From: Casuarius casuarius
Taxonomy: Eukaryota; Chordata; Aves; Casuariiformes; Casuariidae
Length of the DNA: 64,000 nucleotides
Assembly: GCA_003342895.1 (NCBI GenBank)
Contig: PTFA01000497.1
Location: 65,248-129,247 of the forward strand
Reading direction: 5' to 3'
Every line of letters begins with the position of its first letter. The first letter of the stretch is position 1. Shown piece after piece: positions 1-12,900 of this stretch. Made by a program: the position numbers and the translations under genes. The notes below the pieces were generated by a model that made no database searches, was not told where the DNA came from, and saw only the letters and a list, made by a program, of their open reading frames with translations.

Positions 1-3000
1 ATAGATTTTGCCCCAGAAAAAAGAAATGCAAATGCTGGAAATCAGTGGAACTCTGTCATATGTTGTTTCTGGTCAGCAGTGCATGGCCACTACTCAGGTC
101 AGAGCAGCCTCTTTGGAGGAACCAGGGCCAGAACTGATCACATATACAAAACTACCTGGAGGAGGAGGTGGACCATGAACTGCACACTGGCCTGTATCCT
201 CTATTGTAGCTTGCAAAATATGTAGAGGACTGAAGCTGTGTATGGGACAACAAAACAACAAATGCACCAAGAATAGAGTGGATGCAAAGGGGCTGAGCTG
301 CATCCATTTGGTTGAGACAGTTTCGAAGCTTGTCAGGTTTAGGCATCAGTCTTGCAGCAACCTGTCAGAAAAAGGAGTCAAAAACACATTTTGGTTACCT
401 GAAGAGGTATGAGCCAAGTGTGCCTTGTGTAAAGTGTGCCTTGGTTCATCAAAATGGGTAGGTAGCATTCTGCCAAGTTCATTGTGGTATCATCACATCT
501 TGCATCTCAGTTTCACATCAAAGCTGCAACTTAGATTAAAAGAAAAACCACCTCTAGGAAAAGCACACAAAGTACTGTATTCTAATAGGCAGGGGCCAAC
601 CTGTTTTAAAACCCTCACCCCCACAATTTAGTAGCAGTGTATATAGTTGTGCTGGTAATACAAGAGGAAAAATTTTGGAGCCCTTTTGCCAAATGTCCTT
701 AGATTCCCCATACAGCCTGCTCCACCTTCCCGTTATTTACTTCTGATCTCTCCATCTCTCCTTTTGAGTTTATCCAGGTTGTCAGGAGAGTGCATCTGAA
801 AACTGAATTGCTGGAATTTAAGTGGTAATGTTAGTGATTTCTAACATATGCAGGCAATCAAAAATCTTACCAGTAGTACGTATATGTGTGGTCTGATATG
901 TTAGCAGTTAAATTGTAACTCATGGTCATAGAGTGTAAGCTCTCCTGCTGAATTGCACCAATCAGGGAAGCAATTTCCTCCTTGTATTTAATGCAGTACC
1001 TACAGCTGTGAGTTGAACGGTCAGTACATTCCCATGAATAATGCAGTAAGCTGCAGACAGCTTTCTTCTTACTGGAACACTTAAATTTCTGGGAAGGTAA
1101 CATCCTAGATGCAGAACTCTTGGGAGCAAGTCAATGGAGTGCTTTTCTTTTTCAGCATAAATCTTATCTTTTCACAGTAAAGATATGGCTGGGGCTTTTC
1201 TTGTTAGAAAAACAAATCCTTGAAGCAATCCAAGTCCTGTTTATGTAAGTAAATGACTCATGGTAACAGATATTTATTTCCCAAGAGATCCCTCTGTTTC
1301 TATTTCTCCATCTATATGACAAGTATTCTGAGGCCTTCTCATAAAGACAACTACATAACCAGGGGACTATAACTGCTAGATAACAGTTGCTGACATACTC
1401 TGCCAATAGCTTTGATCTTTCACTTAGCAGTGGGACTATTTGTAAGTCTAGGGTTACATTAAGAGCTTAATATTTGCTAAAATAGTGTGTTTCATCTTTT
1501 TCAAATGAGTGATGAATAAATAAATCTTGCACAGTTGAGTGGATTTGGCTACAGGACTTAATGAACCTGATTTATTTGAGTTTGGCACTAGAGAGAAGAT
1601 GAGGGATTTTTTTGCAATGGGAAGTGGAGGAATAGGAAAGTCAAGTAACACAAGATTGAAGAGCTCAGGTGGTTTGAAATGACTAAGGGTACAGTTAAAT
1701 ATCTGTTTCTTGGGTTAAATCTCTCTGTGTTTGGTGTTATGCTTCCATCATGAAAAGTACTGCAGATCAGTATAGGGATAAAATTGTTGAGCTGGAGGCT
1801 GAGACAGCATGTTTTGTCAATTCTAAAGCAGGGGCGACAGGGAGAAAGATATCAAACCCCAATAAACCAAAGATTAAAGATTACCTATAGAAATAAAAAT
1901 TCTTGTACTGCTTTACAGATGAGGGAGATTGCATAATTGCTATGGAGTTAAAAAACTGCTATAGATTATTTTTAAACTGAAGTAAATCTATAACAAAATG
2001 TTGATTAATGCTTCACAGTGTGCCAGATTTTGTGGGAGAGTGACCTCCAAGATCCCTTTGATTTACAGCTCTCCAAGAGATATAAGATTTGTGTGATGAA
2101 CTGTACTTTCTCACTTGCTGCATTCTTTCTGGGACAGCCTGGGTCAGAGTTAGACCTGTGACAATGAACTGCATCTCTGAGTTTGTGTGTATTAGAGAAA
2201 AGCATCTGGATAGTAAAATAAAAACGAGAGAAATGGAGTTATTTAGTCAAGGGAAGACTGAGTGGAAGGTTTTCAGATATGTCAAAAGTATTTGCAAAGA
2301 TAAAGGGCGTGAACTGTTTTATCTACCAAAAAGTGAGTAAAGTGGGTAGAGCAAAATTAGAAACTGGGGAATACTTTCTAACAATCAGACCAACAATGCA
2401 AGGTTACATTGTCAAACCTGTTCTAAAAATGTCAGAGGATGGACACTGTACATCTTCACAGGACTTAGCTGTCAGAAGTTTACACAGTACAGATGTGTAC
2501 AAAGATCCTCCTTTGGTAGACCTCATAGCCTTTCACTCCTCTGTCCACTGTCTCGTCCTCCTTTTCTATTAGAAAATAGTTGGGGAAGGGGGAAGGAAGT
2601 GGACATTTTAAAGCTGGCATTACTGTCAAAGCACAGGAAAGAGACTTAGTGGCAGTACCAGAAAGAAGGCCACTTAGCAAACAGTTCTTCATACTCAGCC
2701 CATCGGAGCTACGTGACAGGACATGCACTGGCTACCCTTTCATCTGCTTCAGCTGATTCATTGCTGAAGCAAGAAATGTTTTTCAGTCAGTCTCTCCTGT
2801 TGATTTGCCTAACTCCTATATGATACTTTATCCCAGAAGGATTCTGCATCATATCTCCTGCTGTGAAGGATTACTAGATCTTTGTTTTTAAATGAAAGGA
2901 TTAACAGATTATACCCCTGTAGCCAGAATTTACTTGTGGTAAAGATGACATTGAGGACATTGGTTGGCAGGCATTTTCTGAGCAAGAATGAAGTTATCAT

Positions 3001-3593
3001 ATGAAGTTTTGGTCATTAAGATGCTCACACAGCACTTATAAGGAATATAAGATTTAGTGGCAGCATTTGATCTTGTGATAAAAGTTGTCACAAGGGAAGC
3101 AACACATGAGAAATCACTGGTACAGCTGCTAGAAATGGGTTAAGTTTTGGCCAAGAAATTGAAGGCTTCACAGATGTTTCTTTCCTTTCTTTTTCGGGAT
3201 GCTCTTGCAGCTGAAAATGAGCCTTCGATTGGCACCTTAGGCCTTCTCTTCCGTACACTGGAGGAGAGCTAAGCCATACTAAAGCCACCTTTATGTTTCT
3301 TAGGGCAAGTCTTCCCAGAATAGGCAGCCTTTCTAATTTCTGAGCTCTTAAAATTAACTCTAAAAAGTTAGGAAGATTACATAGATCCTTTCTTTTTTTT
3401 TTTTTTTCTTAACAATGAGGAAGTGCAAGTCTAGCTGCTGCTGTCATAGCAAAATAAATCCAGGTCCTAAACAGGTAAAACCACAAATACAGTAGCCAGG
3501 GAATCTTACTGAGCAAAACTGCTTCGTTATCAAGGGAAAATTCCAGAGCACCAAGTAAGATCTGGAGATATCAGAATCTGTAAAAGGTTGCAG
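1..3593. other. Upstream non-coding sequence, no gene recognised
   Basis: AT-rich sequence on both strands with only short open frames (under 100 codons) of random-looking composition. No splice-flanked exon, RNA gene or recognisable repeat was found. It lies upstream of the PCGF3 CpG island and is probably intergenic; exons of a neighbouring gene that I could not recognise cannot be excluded. Confidence 0.5.
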
Positions 3594-3690
3594 CCACACA
3601 ATCATATAATAATATAGGTTGGAAGGAACTCTGAATGTCCTCTAGTTCAAACCCCTGCTCAAGCAAGACAATCTTTTGCTGCCAAGTCAG
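3594..3690 (-). mobile_element. CR1 LINE 3'-end fragment (reverse orientation)
   Basis: The segment contains the reverse complement of the CR1 3' end: an AATCATA-type terminal motif, then GGTTGGAAGGAACTCTGAA and a 'TCTAGTTCAAACCCCTGCTCAAGCA'-like stretch. Only about 100 bases are clear. The inner end fades into unrecognised sequence near 3700, so it is a short, diverged, 5'-truncated copy. Confidence 0.75.
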
Positions 3691-4059
3691 CCAGTTTCTA
3701 GTTGAGCATGTTAAGTTTACTTGAAAATTGCTTCCTGAAGTTTTTAAACCCCTGCCTTTCTTTACAATTGTTAATATAATAAAGCCGCTAATTTGAAATT
3801 CCTATACTAGTGAGATCTTGGATTTCTTTTAGTAGAGGCTAGATGCCAGCTTGATTATTAGGAGCATCTTAGCCAACATCCCCTTTCGAGTATTGTCAGG
3901 ATAAAATCCTCCCTCTAAACATCTCTGATAACTGTGTATTTGTTGCTTGAAACTGTTGTTTCTCTGAAATATTCTATTCGTAAGAAGATTACAACAGCAT
4001 TCATTCACATCAGTTTGTCAGTCTTATAAACTGGCTTCACAAGTCTATTAAAACCTTTC

Positions 4060-4329
4060 TGAAAGATAACACAAGAGGCAATGGGCACAAATTAAATACA
4101 GAAGTTCCACATAATCATAAGAAAAAGAGCTTTAACTGTGAGAGTGGCTGACTAGTGGAACAGGTTGTTCAGACAGGTTATGGAGTCACCATCCTTGAAG
4201 GTATTCAAAACCCAGGTGGACATGGTCCTGAGCAACCTGCTCTCACTGCCTCTGCTTTGAACGGGAGGGTTGGACTAGCCAGTCTCCAGAGGTCCCATCG
4301 AAATAAAAGCATTCTATGATTCTGCGATA
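4060..4329 (+). mobile_element. CR1 LINE 3'-end fragment
   Basis: Sense-strand CR1 tail. It begins at the 'acaagaggcaatgggcacaaa' segment found just downstream of CR1 ORF2. It then passes through the 'ggaacaggttgttcagacagg', 'atccttgaaggtattcaaaa' and 'gggttggactagccag' blocks, and ends in the CR1 terminal motif TTCTATGATTCTGCGATAAA. It is diverged and truncated, with no coding capacity. Confidence 0.85.
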
Positions 4330-5537
4330 AAATGGTGTGCACTCTCTCATTATTGTTAATAGGTTTCTCTGGTTCTCATCAGGAGAATGGAAGCTTATGG
4401 GAATGGATGCATGACAGAGATAGTGAGAAATGCCAATGGTATCTTCCCAAGTTTTTAAAAATTTTGATTCCACCCCTAAAAATTCATGACTGGCTTAATG
4501 CTGGAACAGCACTTGTATAGGGTCTGGTGTTATTAAAACACTTAAAGTGCAGTGAAATTTTCTAAGCATTTTTTTAAATCTGTATGACATCCAAGTTTGT
4601 AAAATAAAGCTGGATATTTTTGCAAGTGCAGCTCTCTCCAGGAATGTGAATTTACACAGAATGCTTGCTAACATGGCAAAATTTGGTAATGGGGAATGTT
4701 GTCACACTCTTGATGTTTCAGAGCAATGCAATGCAGGCCACAACATATATGGATTCAAGGGGAATGTGGTACATTAGAGCATGCAGATATTCACAGAAGA
4801 AACCTGATAATGTAAGAGGAAAATTTGTAAAAGAGATGTCCAAATATGGGATTTGGCTTACATATACATGTACATATGCACACACACACATAAATGTGTA
4901 TATATATATATACACATACATACCTGATAAATGTATACTGTATGTGTTCTGAAGTGAGGGTATTGCATTGCTAATGCCTAAATCTTATAAGTAATTTCCC
5001 TATGAATAAGTTACCCAAATATTTAGAGCATGGTACAACTGGTGAATGTTTTGGTTCTTTGGCTTCAGAATGCTAGATACTTGGAACACAGCTCTGAGCT
5101 CTTTTTGTTCTGAGCTCTTTTGTGTTTTGCTTGTTGCCCACCACTTGGCCCTGAATGAAGAAATCTGAGTGAATTCAGTATTGACTTAAGACTTTAAGAC
5201 TGAGAAAGACCAAGTCTGAAAGGGGACAATTAGAAATAGCTGTCAATTGCAGCTAATAGGTGAGCAACTGTACTCAGAGTGCCAGTAACTGGTGAGGGTC
5301 CACAGAGCGTTAATAGCAGCCAAGGTGAAAGGTGAAGCCTAGGAAAAACAGCCAACCATTCATTGATAAAGTTTACTTATCTAGAGCAGCCTGTTCACAC
5401 ATGATCTAAAAGGCATGATCTTTCTGAGATTGAGAAAGTTGTTCTGTCTTCCCAGGATGATTTAGCCATTTTAGATACTCTTTCTTCTGTAAGTTTAAAT
5501 TTTGCTGGACTATTTTGGTTTTTGTGCTTGACAGTTG
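4330..5537. other. Non-coding sequence between CR1 copies
   Basis: No gene, splice-flanked exon or RNA recognised. The one structured element is the CA/TA dinucleotide tract at 4860-4923. Confidence 0.5.
4860..4923. repeat. Compound CA/TA microsatellite
   Basis: Alternating purine-pyrimidine tract: imperfect CA repeats followed by TA repeats, then ACATACATAC. The short open frames here (for example runs of Y and I codons) are products of the repeat. Confidence 0.9.
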
Positions 5538-6960
5538 ATCACAGAATTACAGAAACATTCAGGTGGGAAGGTACTTTCAGAGGTCCTTAGTACAACCACT
5601 TCCTCAAAGCAGGGCTTTGTCTAGTCTGGTCTCGAGAACCTCCAATGATGCACGGTGCAGAACCTCTCTGAGAAACCTCTTCCAATGCTGAATTATCTTC
5701 ATAGTGATTTTTTTCGCCCTTTATGTCCAGTCAGAACATCCCTTGATTCTATTCACAACTGTTGTCTCTGATTCTCCTGCCATTTGCCTCAGTAGAGAGT
5801 CTGGCTTTGTTTTTTTAGGTAACCCCACTGTAGTGCAGAAGGTTGCTATTAGGTCCCCCTGAAGCCATCTCTTCTTCAGACTGAATAAGCCCTAATCTCT
5901 CAGCCTCTCTTGACAGGGCATGTTCTCCAGCCCTTTTACCATCTTGGTGGTAATGTGGACTTGGTGGTCGCTGTAGGACTTTCTCAAGTTTGTCAACATC
6001 TTTCTTGTACTAGTGGGCCCAAAACTGGATGCACTATGTCAGACACATTTTAACAACTGCCAAATAAAGGGGAACAATCACATCCCCCAGAGTACTAGCC
6101 TGTTAATAAATCCCAAGATGCTGTTAGCTCTCATCACTGAAGTTCTGGCTCATGTGCAGCCTCCTGTCCCCCAAAACTAGCAAAGCCTTTTCAGCAGAGC
6201 TGCTCGATAGACAGTCAGTCACACCTGATCCTGTACCTCTGCAGAGAGTTAGTCTGTTCCAGGTGCAGGACTTTGTATTTGTTCAATTTTGTGAGGCTTC
6301 TGCTGATCCATTCCTCCAGCCTTTCTAGGTTCCTCTGAATGAGAGCCCTGCCCTCAGGCATATTGACTGCACACCCAGTTTGGTGTCGTCCACAGACTTG
6401 ATTAGGTACATTACGTCTCCTTGCTCAACTCATTAATAAAGATATTAAACTGGTCCCAGGATAAGCCCCTGAAGAACTTCACCTGTCACTGGCCTCCATT
6501 AACCACTACCCTTTGAGACCAACAATCGAGCCAATATTTCACCCATTTAGTATTCCAAGCAATCAGGCCTAATGTCCTAACTTAGGGCAAGAATATTGTG
6601 GGAGACCATATCAAAAGCCTTGCTAAAGTCAAGGTACACAACATCCACATCCACAAAACCAGTCATTTCATCACAGAAAACAATCAGATCAGTGCACCAT
6701 GATTTATCCTTGGTAAGTCATGTTCTCCTTCAAGTGTTCATAATGGGATGGATGCACTCCATGATTCTCTCAGGGATGAAAGTGAGGCTGGCCAGCCTGT
6801 AGTTCCCTGAATTGTCTTTACTTCCTTTTTTAAAGATGGGTGAAACATTTGTCTTTCTCCAGCAGTTGGGAACCTCCCCTGGTCTCCATGATCTTGCAAA
6901 GATGATGGAGAGTGGCCTTTCAATGATATGTCAGCTCTTTCAGCCTACTCAGAGGCAGCT
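5538..6960 (-). mobile_element. CR1 LINE, long 3' fragment with reverse transcriptase remnants
   Basis: Read on the minus strand, this is the C-terminal part of CR1 ORF2 plus the 3' end. The 'VYLDFSKAFDMVSHNIL' block of the reverse transcriptase palm is encoded around 6585-6640. A 'SVDDTKLG' catalytic-loop relative lies near 6385-6410, in a different frame. The 3' end is at about 5538-5600 (plus-strand text 'atcacagaattacagaaacattcaggtgggaagg'). Frameshifts and stops separate the blocks, so no functional protein is possible. It faces opposite to the CR1 copy at 39.5-41.3 kb. Confidence 0.88.
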
Positions 6961-8860
6961 GACCTAGATAATATGGACTTGTATGGGATGTGTACAGCTG
7001 CATCGCTTTGGATAGGATCTGATCAGTTACGGGATAAATTCATTCCCAGCTTTGGCTGTGTGTAAACATTATATCTCTCAAAGTCAGTTATGTTCAGTCT
7101 TAAACTAGAATGATTTTCTCATATATTTGCCTGTGTTGTGCTTTAGTACTAATCATGAAAATATCCTGTTCCATTGTTTTTTGGCCGTTTTCTTGCCTAT
7201 ACCATTATTGTTAATATGCTACTGCTGACTAATACCTTGTTATTGTCAGAAAGGAGTCGCAAATGAGAGGACTAACTTCTTTCACCTGAATTTTTTTTTC
7301 CTGATATGAGGTCTGACAGATTCTCTTAAATATTTTTTAACCAGAAAAATCACATGCCTCCAAAAGCTGGAGATTCTGTTGGTTTCTAAATGCTTTGTCA
7401 ATTTATCTGGGTTCATATTATGCTTTTGGTTGTGTGAAAACTGTGAGAATTAATGCATATAAAGCTGACAGAAAAAATCCTTTAAATGCTGATTCTAGTT
7501 CCACTAGTGTAATTTGCTCAACTTCTTGTTTTAGTTTGACTACAGTACTACTGACTGTAATACTAACAAAAAGTCGTATTTCCCTCCTAGTCTTAAGTCC
7601 AAACAGGTGTTCATATCTACTCAGTTATGCTGTTAGACACTCTAGTTACTGACTAAACTTAGCTTTCAGGAATGTCATGTATAGGCTAACATACTGGTAC
7701 ATGGCATTGCCGAAGGCATCAGAGCTGATATTAGGCAGAGACGTTAAAAAGAGAAAAAAACATGGCCTCAGCTCTTTGAGGGTCAGAACAGTTTTGTCAT
7801 CAATGGTATTTTAAAGAAAATTAATCGTCTGAGGAGACATGGCCATGTCATCTTGCCCCAAGCACCATTTTCTAAAAATACCTATAGCAAGAAAAAACAA
7901 TGAAACTCCAAGATTCAGGTCTTCGTAGTCTTCCACATCTGCTGTGTTTGGGTCTGGAAATATTGGGAACAGAAAAAGCAGTTTATAGTTGGTGTCCAGT
8001 TTATAATTTCACACACATTTTTACAGTGTGTTACTTTTGCTTTTGGCTACTTGAATCCCAATTCCAGAAAGGAGGCAGCAGGCCCCAATTACCATCTATC
8101 ACATACCTCTGTGAAGGTTTGCGCAGTCATCTGCACTTAAACTGAGAAGAGAATTTAAATTTCTGACAGAAGATATGCCTGCTTGCCCATACTAACCTTG
8201 AAGCTAAATAGAGCAAGTTTGTAGTGCTCCCGCATGGCCTGCCAGCACAGGCATAGCTTGAGATAACAGCTCCTGGAGCAAGGCGGACCCTGATGCCTTG
8301 GTACCCATCTAAGGCTCAGTGGAGTGTGGGACACCAAACTGGAAAACATAGTCTAGGTTTGTGCCACATGAGGTAGCTGGTTTCTAGTTAACTTCCTAGC
8401 CAAAGTGGGAGAGCGTACTGTAGCTCAGTCATGTTGGTAGGAGGGAAGAGGGAAATGTGCAGGCATGTAAATACATCACATACAAGACGTATGCATAATG
8501 TGGAAAATAAAGCTCACTTTGATGCTTTAAGTTTTTGTGAAGTTACTTTCTGAAGATTGGTCTTTGCCACTTTGGTGAATTTGGCATGGGCTTCAGAAGC
8601 TTTCTGCATGTTACCTACACACCTAAGATGTCATACCTTTTGGCTTTCAGGAAGACCAAATCTTCCTACCTTCACCAGCTGGAGTGTTTGGCTTGCAGTT
8701 TCTCACTGCCCTGTGCGTCCTGTCACCAGCACTCCCAGTTCCTACCCCAGGTTTCACTGCTGATTCATTAAAGTGACACCTATGCGCTTCTAGAGAAAGC
8801 CTGGAATTATTAGATAGCTTTAAGCCCTGAAATCTGAAGGCATGCGCCCTGGCCAGAATG
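6961..8860. other. Non-coding sequence upstream of the CpG island
   Basis: Nothing recognisable: no repeat, conserved frame or splice-flanked exon. CpG content is low until about 8840, where composition changes abruptly into the promoter island. Confidence 0.5.
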
Positions 8861-9096
8861 TAAGCCACCTTGGTTACTCTCATTCTCCAAGGAAGTGCAA
8901 TTCGTTTTTCAAGCCTGGAGTCCCGGACACTGTCCCTCGAGCCCCCTGGGCCGCGGCAGGGGGCCCCCCGGCCGCAGAGCGGCTGTCCGCCGCGCGGGGG
9001 AGGCAGGGGGCGAGGCGCGGGGCGCTGCTACCCTCGAACCTCCCCTCGTGGCCAACGGCCGCGGACACCGCCGCCCGCCCGCCGGCCCACGCGCGA

Positions 9097-9131
9097 CGGG
9101 GCGGGGCGGGGCGGGGGGCGCGGGGGGGGGG
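9097..9131 (+). promoter_or_regulatory. GC-box cluster / G-run with G-quadruplex potential
   Basis: Back-to-back GGGGCGGGGC units, which are Sp/KLF-type GC boxes, run into an uninterrupted stretch of ten or more G. Four or more closely spaced G-runs satisfy the simple G-quadruplex pattern. The long homopolymer may also be an assembly weak spot. Confidence 0.55.
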
Positions 9132-9194
9132 CCGGCCTTGCTCCTCGCGTTGGGGGGAGGGGGCCTACAGCGCCTAGCCCGCGTGAGCGCCCCC

Positions 9195-9206
9195 TGCGCA
9201 TGCGCC
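9195..9206. promoter_or_regulatory. NRF1-like site
   Basis: TGCGCATGCGCC contains the palindromic core GCGCATGCGC of the nuclear respiratory factor 1 consensus. It lies in the CpG island about 470 bases before the candidate first donor, a usual place for this motif in TATA-less vertebrate promoters. The motif is seen; binding is inferred. Confidence 0.5.
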
Positions 9207-9379
9207 GCGAGCGCGGCGCCTCCGCTCGGCTCCGCTCGGGCTGCGCTCGGCTATTTCCGCCTCTTTGTTTTAAACTCTAGGCCGAGCCTTTTAATTTTAT
9301 CCCCCCCCTTTTATTTTTTTCGGGGGGGGGGAGGGGAAGAAGAGCCGGTATTTCCCACCCCCCCCTCTGCCTTCCTCTC

Positions 9380-9674
9380 CTTTTTTGTTCTTTTTGTTGT
9401 TTTTTTGCGGCGGCGAAGGGAGGAGAAGGAGGCTCGGTGACGGGCAGGACAGGACAGGCGAGCAGCCCAGCACCACAACGGCCCCGGCCGCGGGGGGAAC
9501 GGCCCCCTCCCTCCGCGCCAACGGTCGCGGCGCCGCCCCTCCCCCCGCCGACAGGTCAGCCCGGGCCGGGGGTGCGGGCGGAGGGCAGGGGCGGGGGCAG
9601 GGACGGAGCAGGCGGACTGCTCCGAAACGGCAGCCCCGAACGCTCCCTCCGTCACCGGTGTTTATTCCTGCAGG
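9380..9674 (+). other. PCGF3: Candidate PCGF3 first (non-coding) exon
   Basis: The 3' boundary is supported by CCTGCAGG|GTAAGTGTG, a near-perfect donor beginning at 9675. An alternative, weaker donor is GACAG|GTCAGC near 9553. The 5' boundary is arbitrary because no start site can be read directly. The stretch has a GGCGGCGAAGGGAGGAGAAGG leader-like composition and lacks a suitable ATG, so it would be 5' UTR. The N gap starts only 16 bases after the donor. Confidence 0.4.
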
Positions 9675-9690
9675 GTAAGTGTGTTTATAA

Positions 9691-9771
9691 NNNNNNNNNN
9701 NNNNNNNNNNNNNNNNNNNNNNNNNNNNNNNNNNNNNNNNNNNNNNNNNNNNNNNNNNNNNNNNNNNNNNN
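9691..9771. other. Assembly gap (81 N)
   Basis: A run of 81 N inside the CpG island, between GC-rich flanks. Open frames that cross it are artefacts. Confidence 1.
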
Positions 9772-9971
9772 CGGGGGGGGGCCCTCCCCCTCTCCCTCTC
9801 CCCTGCTCCCCCTGCCCGCCCCTGCCGCGTGGGAGCCTGCGGGCGGCCTGGGGCGTGTGCGTGCAGGGCCCGACACCCCCGGCTGCGGGGGGAGGAGCGT
9901 GTCCGTCTGCGCCCGTGTGTCTGCCTGCGCGGCGTGGGGGGGCGGCAGGGTTGCAAACGTCTGTCCTCAGA

Positions 9972-12900
9972 GCTCTGGAGAGCAGCGGGGGCGTGAGAGT
10001 GACCTGGGGATAAACTTCAGTGTGCCCTCAAATCAGTAGGGCTCGCAAAAGGTTTGCTGCTGTGGTTTATGAAGTACTTGGGTTTTCTTTTGCTGCTTCA
10101 CCTGTGTGTGTTTGTGGAAGTGTCCCATACCTGCCACTCTGCCTCGCCTCTGTCTAGCCATTTTCTGCCCTTTGCATATGAAATGAGCACGTTGGAGGCA
10201 CCAGTATCGAGAAATTCCATTTGATTATCCACAGTGTGGTCTGGAAGGTTCCTTTGGAAGTGCTTTGCTTGGTATGTTTTTAAATAGTCCTACAAATAAT
10301 TGTCTTGTGGTGTTTCACAGGAGAATTAAGACTGTGGATGAAAAGGTTTGAATTTAAAAAAAAAAGTTGGAATGCCCCTTGAAAGTAAGGTTCCTGTTAA
10401 CTTCTCCATCCCCTGTATATATCTTCTGTTGTGAATCAGTTTTCACTGTAAAGCATGAACAATTAGGCATATGTTAAATAATGTTATTGTAGGTTGTCTT
10501 ACTACCAGACAGTGTGCATTTTCCATTGATTATTGTTGAGTAGGCAGCTTATGAAGTTTAAATTCTTTCTTTTAGTGGCAGGTCAGATAAGAGTCTAGTG
10601 TGACACTTACTGTGTGTCTCAAAAGCTGTTTTGCAATTCCTAAGACTTCCTTGACAGATGACAAGATGAATAGAAGTAGAAACCTTGTACCTTTCCAATA
10701 GCTTTATTATTTCAATTTAAGTTGTCCTTGTAGATATTTTGTAATGTATTTAAGAGAATGCAGAACCTGGTCAGAACTTGAGATACTTGGGTGATCATAT
10801 AGGCTCAGTTAGAGGAAGATCCGGCTTTTTTTTCTGAAGAGGTTTATTAGGGTGCTGCAACAGAAAGCATGGAAAGATTTAAAATTTAAAGCATTTTAAA
10901 GCCATTAGTTGAGGGAAATCTGTTTAATTTCCTTACATGGGTTGAGCTAGCCAATGTAATCTTGTGGATCTGCTTTCACCATTGGAAAATCAAGGTTGAA
11001 CACGTGTAAAAATGTTGCGTTAACTTGTAGTTGATGTAGCTTTTGTAACAAAGCTAGCATAATACTAATGCCTAGCATGATGGAAGTTAGTATCTTGCTG
11101 TGAATGACTTCTGCTGCTAGAGGACTGTAAAGTTTCATTTCTAGTTGCTGCAGTTGCCTCTCCTACTCTTAATTCTCCTGGCTACCTCTCTGCTTGAGAG
11201 GAGGTCGCCTCTCAGTTTTATATTTCAGATAGGTAATCTTTCTTGATAAGAAGAATCCTCCATTTATTTTAATAACTTCTGCTTCCTTTTTCCCCAGTGA
11301 TTCTTTAATGTAGGTGGCCTTTTTCGCTTTTGTCTTTAAACAAGCGTGCGCCCCCACATATGCAAACACGCACACACACATACGCACGCACACAGAGCAG
11401 GTTAGTAGTCCCTTAGGACTGAAGTAATTCCAGTTGAAAATACTGAACTCTTCAGGAAACTCTGAAAAGAAATATATTAAAAGCATTTCCATTGAAACAC
11501 TCCAGCTAGATATGGCCTGTGGAGTGGACATAGACATGCTCTGAAAAGCATGCATGTTGACAGTATTTCACTTTTCAGCTACTGTCTTAAGAGATGGTAT
11601 GGGCGTATAAGAAAATGTAATAAGGCCTTGTAAGAGTAAGAATGTAGAACATTCTTTGATGTGCATGTAATAAACATTTCCTCCATTTTTTTTTTATTGT
11701 TGGAACTATTGTTCAATTGATATACAGTCTGAAGCAGAGATACTAATTGGAAACTGGTATCGATAATAGTGTCTGGAGATGCAATGTTTTTAAGACTGGC
11801 AGTGTTCCTGAGTGTTTAGTAGTTTAAACTCTGTTTCCTTTTTGTTATTGCTAGTAAAAATGCATAATTGTTATAACCAGTCCATTTTGATGGGCTAGGT
11901 GCACTGTCAGGTGTAAAGGAAATCTAGAAAAAACACGCTTAGGACAGTTTGACTGGAGTAAGTTAACAGCTAGGAAGATGCTGTCTATGTCTACGATCTG
12001 TTACTCTGTACAAGACTTCTTTTGAAGCTGTGCTCTGAAGTAAATTTATAGTTTCATATTGTTCACATCTGCTTTTTTTTAAACTCAAGCTTATTGTAGT
12101 AGACTTTAAGTTTGCTTGCTACTACAGAGCAGTAAGTGCAGTAAAAGGGAGGAGTGTAAGGGGTGGTTCTGTGTTTAAAAGTAATCCTTACTGTTGTGAT
12201 ATGTATCATTGTGTTTTATTGCTGATTGAAGAGACTGTAAACGATAGTTTGCTCTATAAAGTACTTGCAAGATAAAAGAAAAATTTGCTGCTCTTCATTG
12301 CTTTGAATTTTCTCAAGTTTCTTCTATCTTTTAATCAACAGAATGACTATGACTTGATTGGTAGTACCATTTTTCCCTTCCTGGCCCCCTCTCCCCTATT
12401 TTGTTTACCAGAAAGAACACTTCAAAGTGACAACTGAGTTCGTTCTGAGGAAATTCAAAGCCTGAAAGATGTATTAAATTATTTATTTATTATTATTAAT
12501 TAAATTAATTAAAACAGTGTCCATCGTTTTACTAAGAGAAATTAGAATGAGCTGGTTTTCAAACTGCAATCATTCCATGTTGTCCACAAAACCCAGTCAA
12601 GTCTTTATTTCATTGTAATGTGTTGTTCTGCACAGTTTTTCCCCTACTTTGTCAACTGAAAGAACAAGCTGAAAGGTACGATACAGCTGCTGAACTTAAG
12701 TATTCTTTGTGAAGAACTGGCTCATGTGCAGATGGCATTTGCTGGTGAATGTGAACCATTTATTAATTTAAGTATACAGATTGACATAATGGAAGCTGTG
12801 AGTCAATTGATTACTTAGCTGAAGTGCATTGTATTGCCAAAATTGTTCTAACTTACTAGACAGGAGAATTTTTTTGTGACATACAACTTTTATTGCATCA

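Larger units (their letters stand above)
8930..9970 (+). promoter_or_regulatory. CpG island, probable PCGF3 promoter
   Basis: This is the only strongly GC- and CpG-rich block in the window. It has repeated GGGGCGGGGC boxes (9098-9118), a GCGCATGCGC palindrome (9196-9205), TATA-less sequence and a G-run core. It is the natural housekeeping-type promoter for PCGF3, whose coding exons lie about 29 kb downstream on the same strand. A strong donor (CAGG|GTAAGT) at 9675 leaves the island in the + direction. The island is broken by an N gap at 9691-9771. Transcription starts cannot be placed from sequence; bidirectional initiation is possible. Confidence 0.8.

Noticed and set aside
1164..1406. 80-codon minus-strand frame upstream of the promoter
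   Set aside because: Random composition, no splice context, no family resemblance.
8842..10039. Several long overlapping frames on both strands in the CpG island
   Set aside because: GC-rich DNA lacks stop codons by composition. The frames cross an N gap and have arginine/glycine/proline-rich shadows on both strands.
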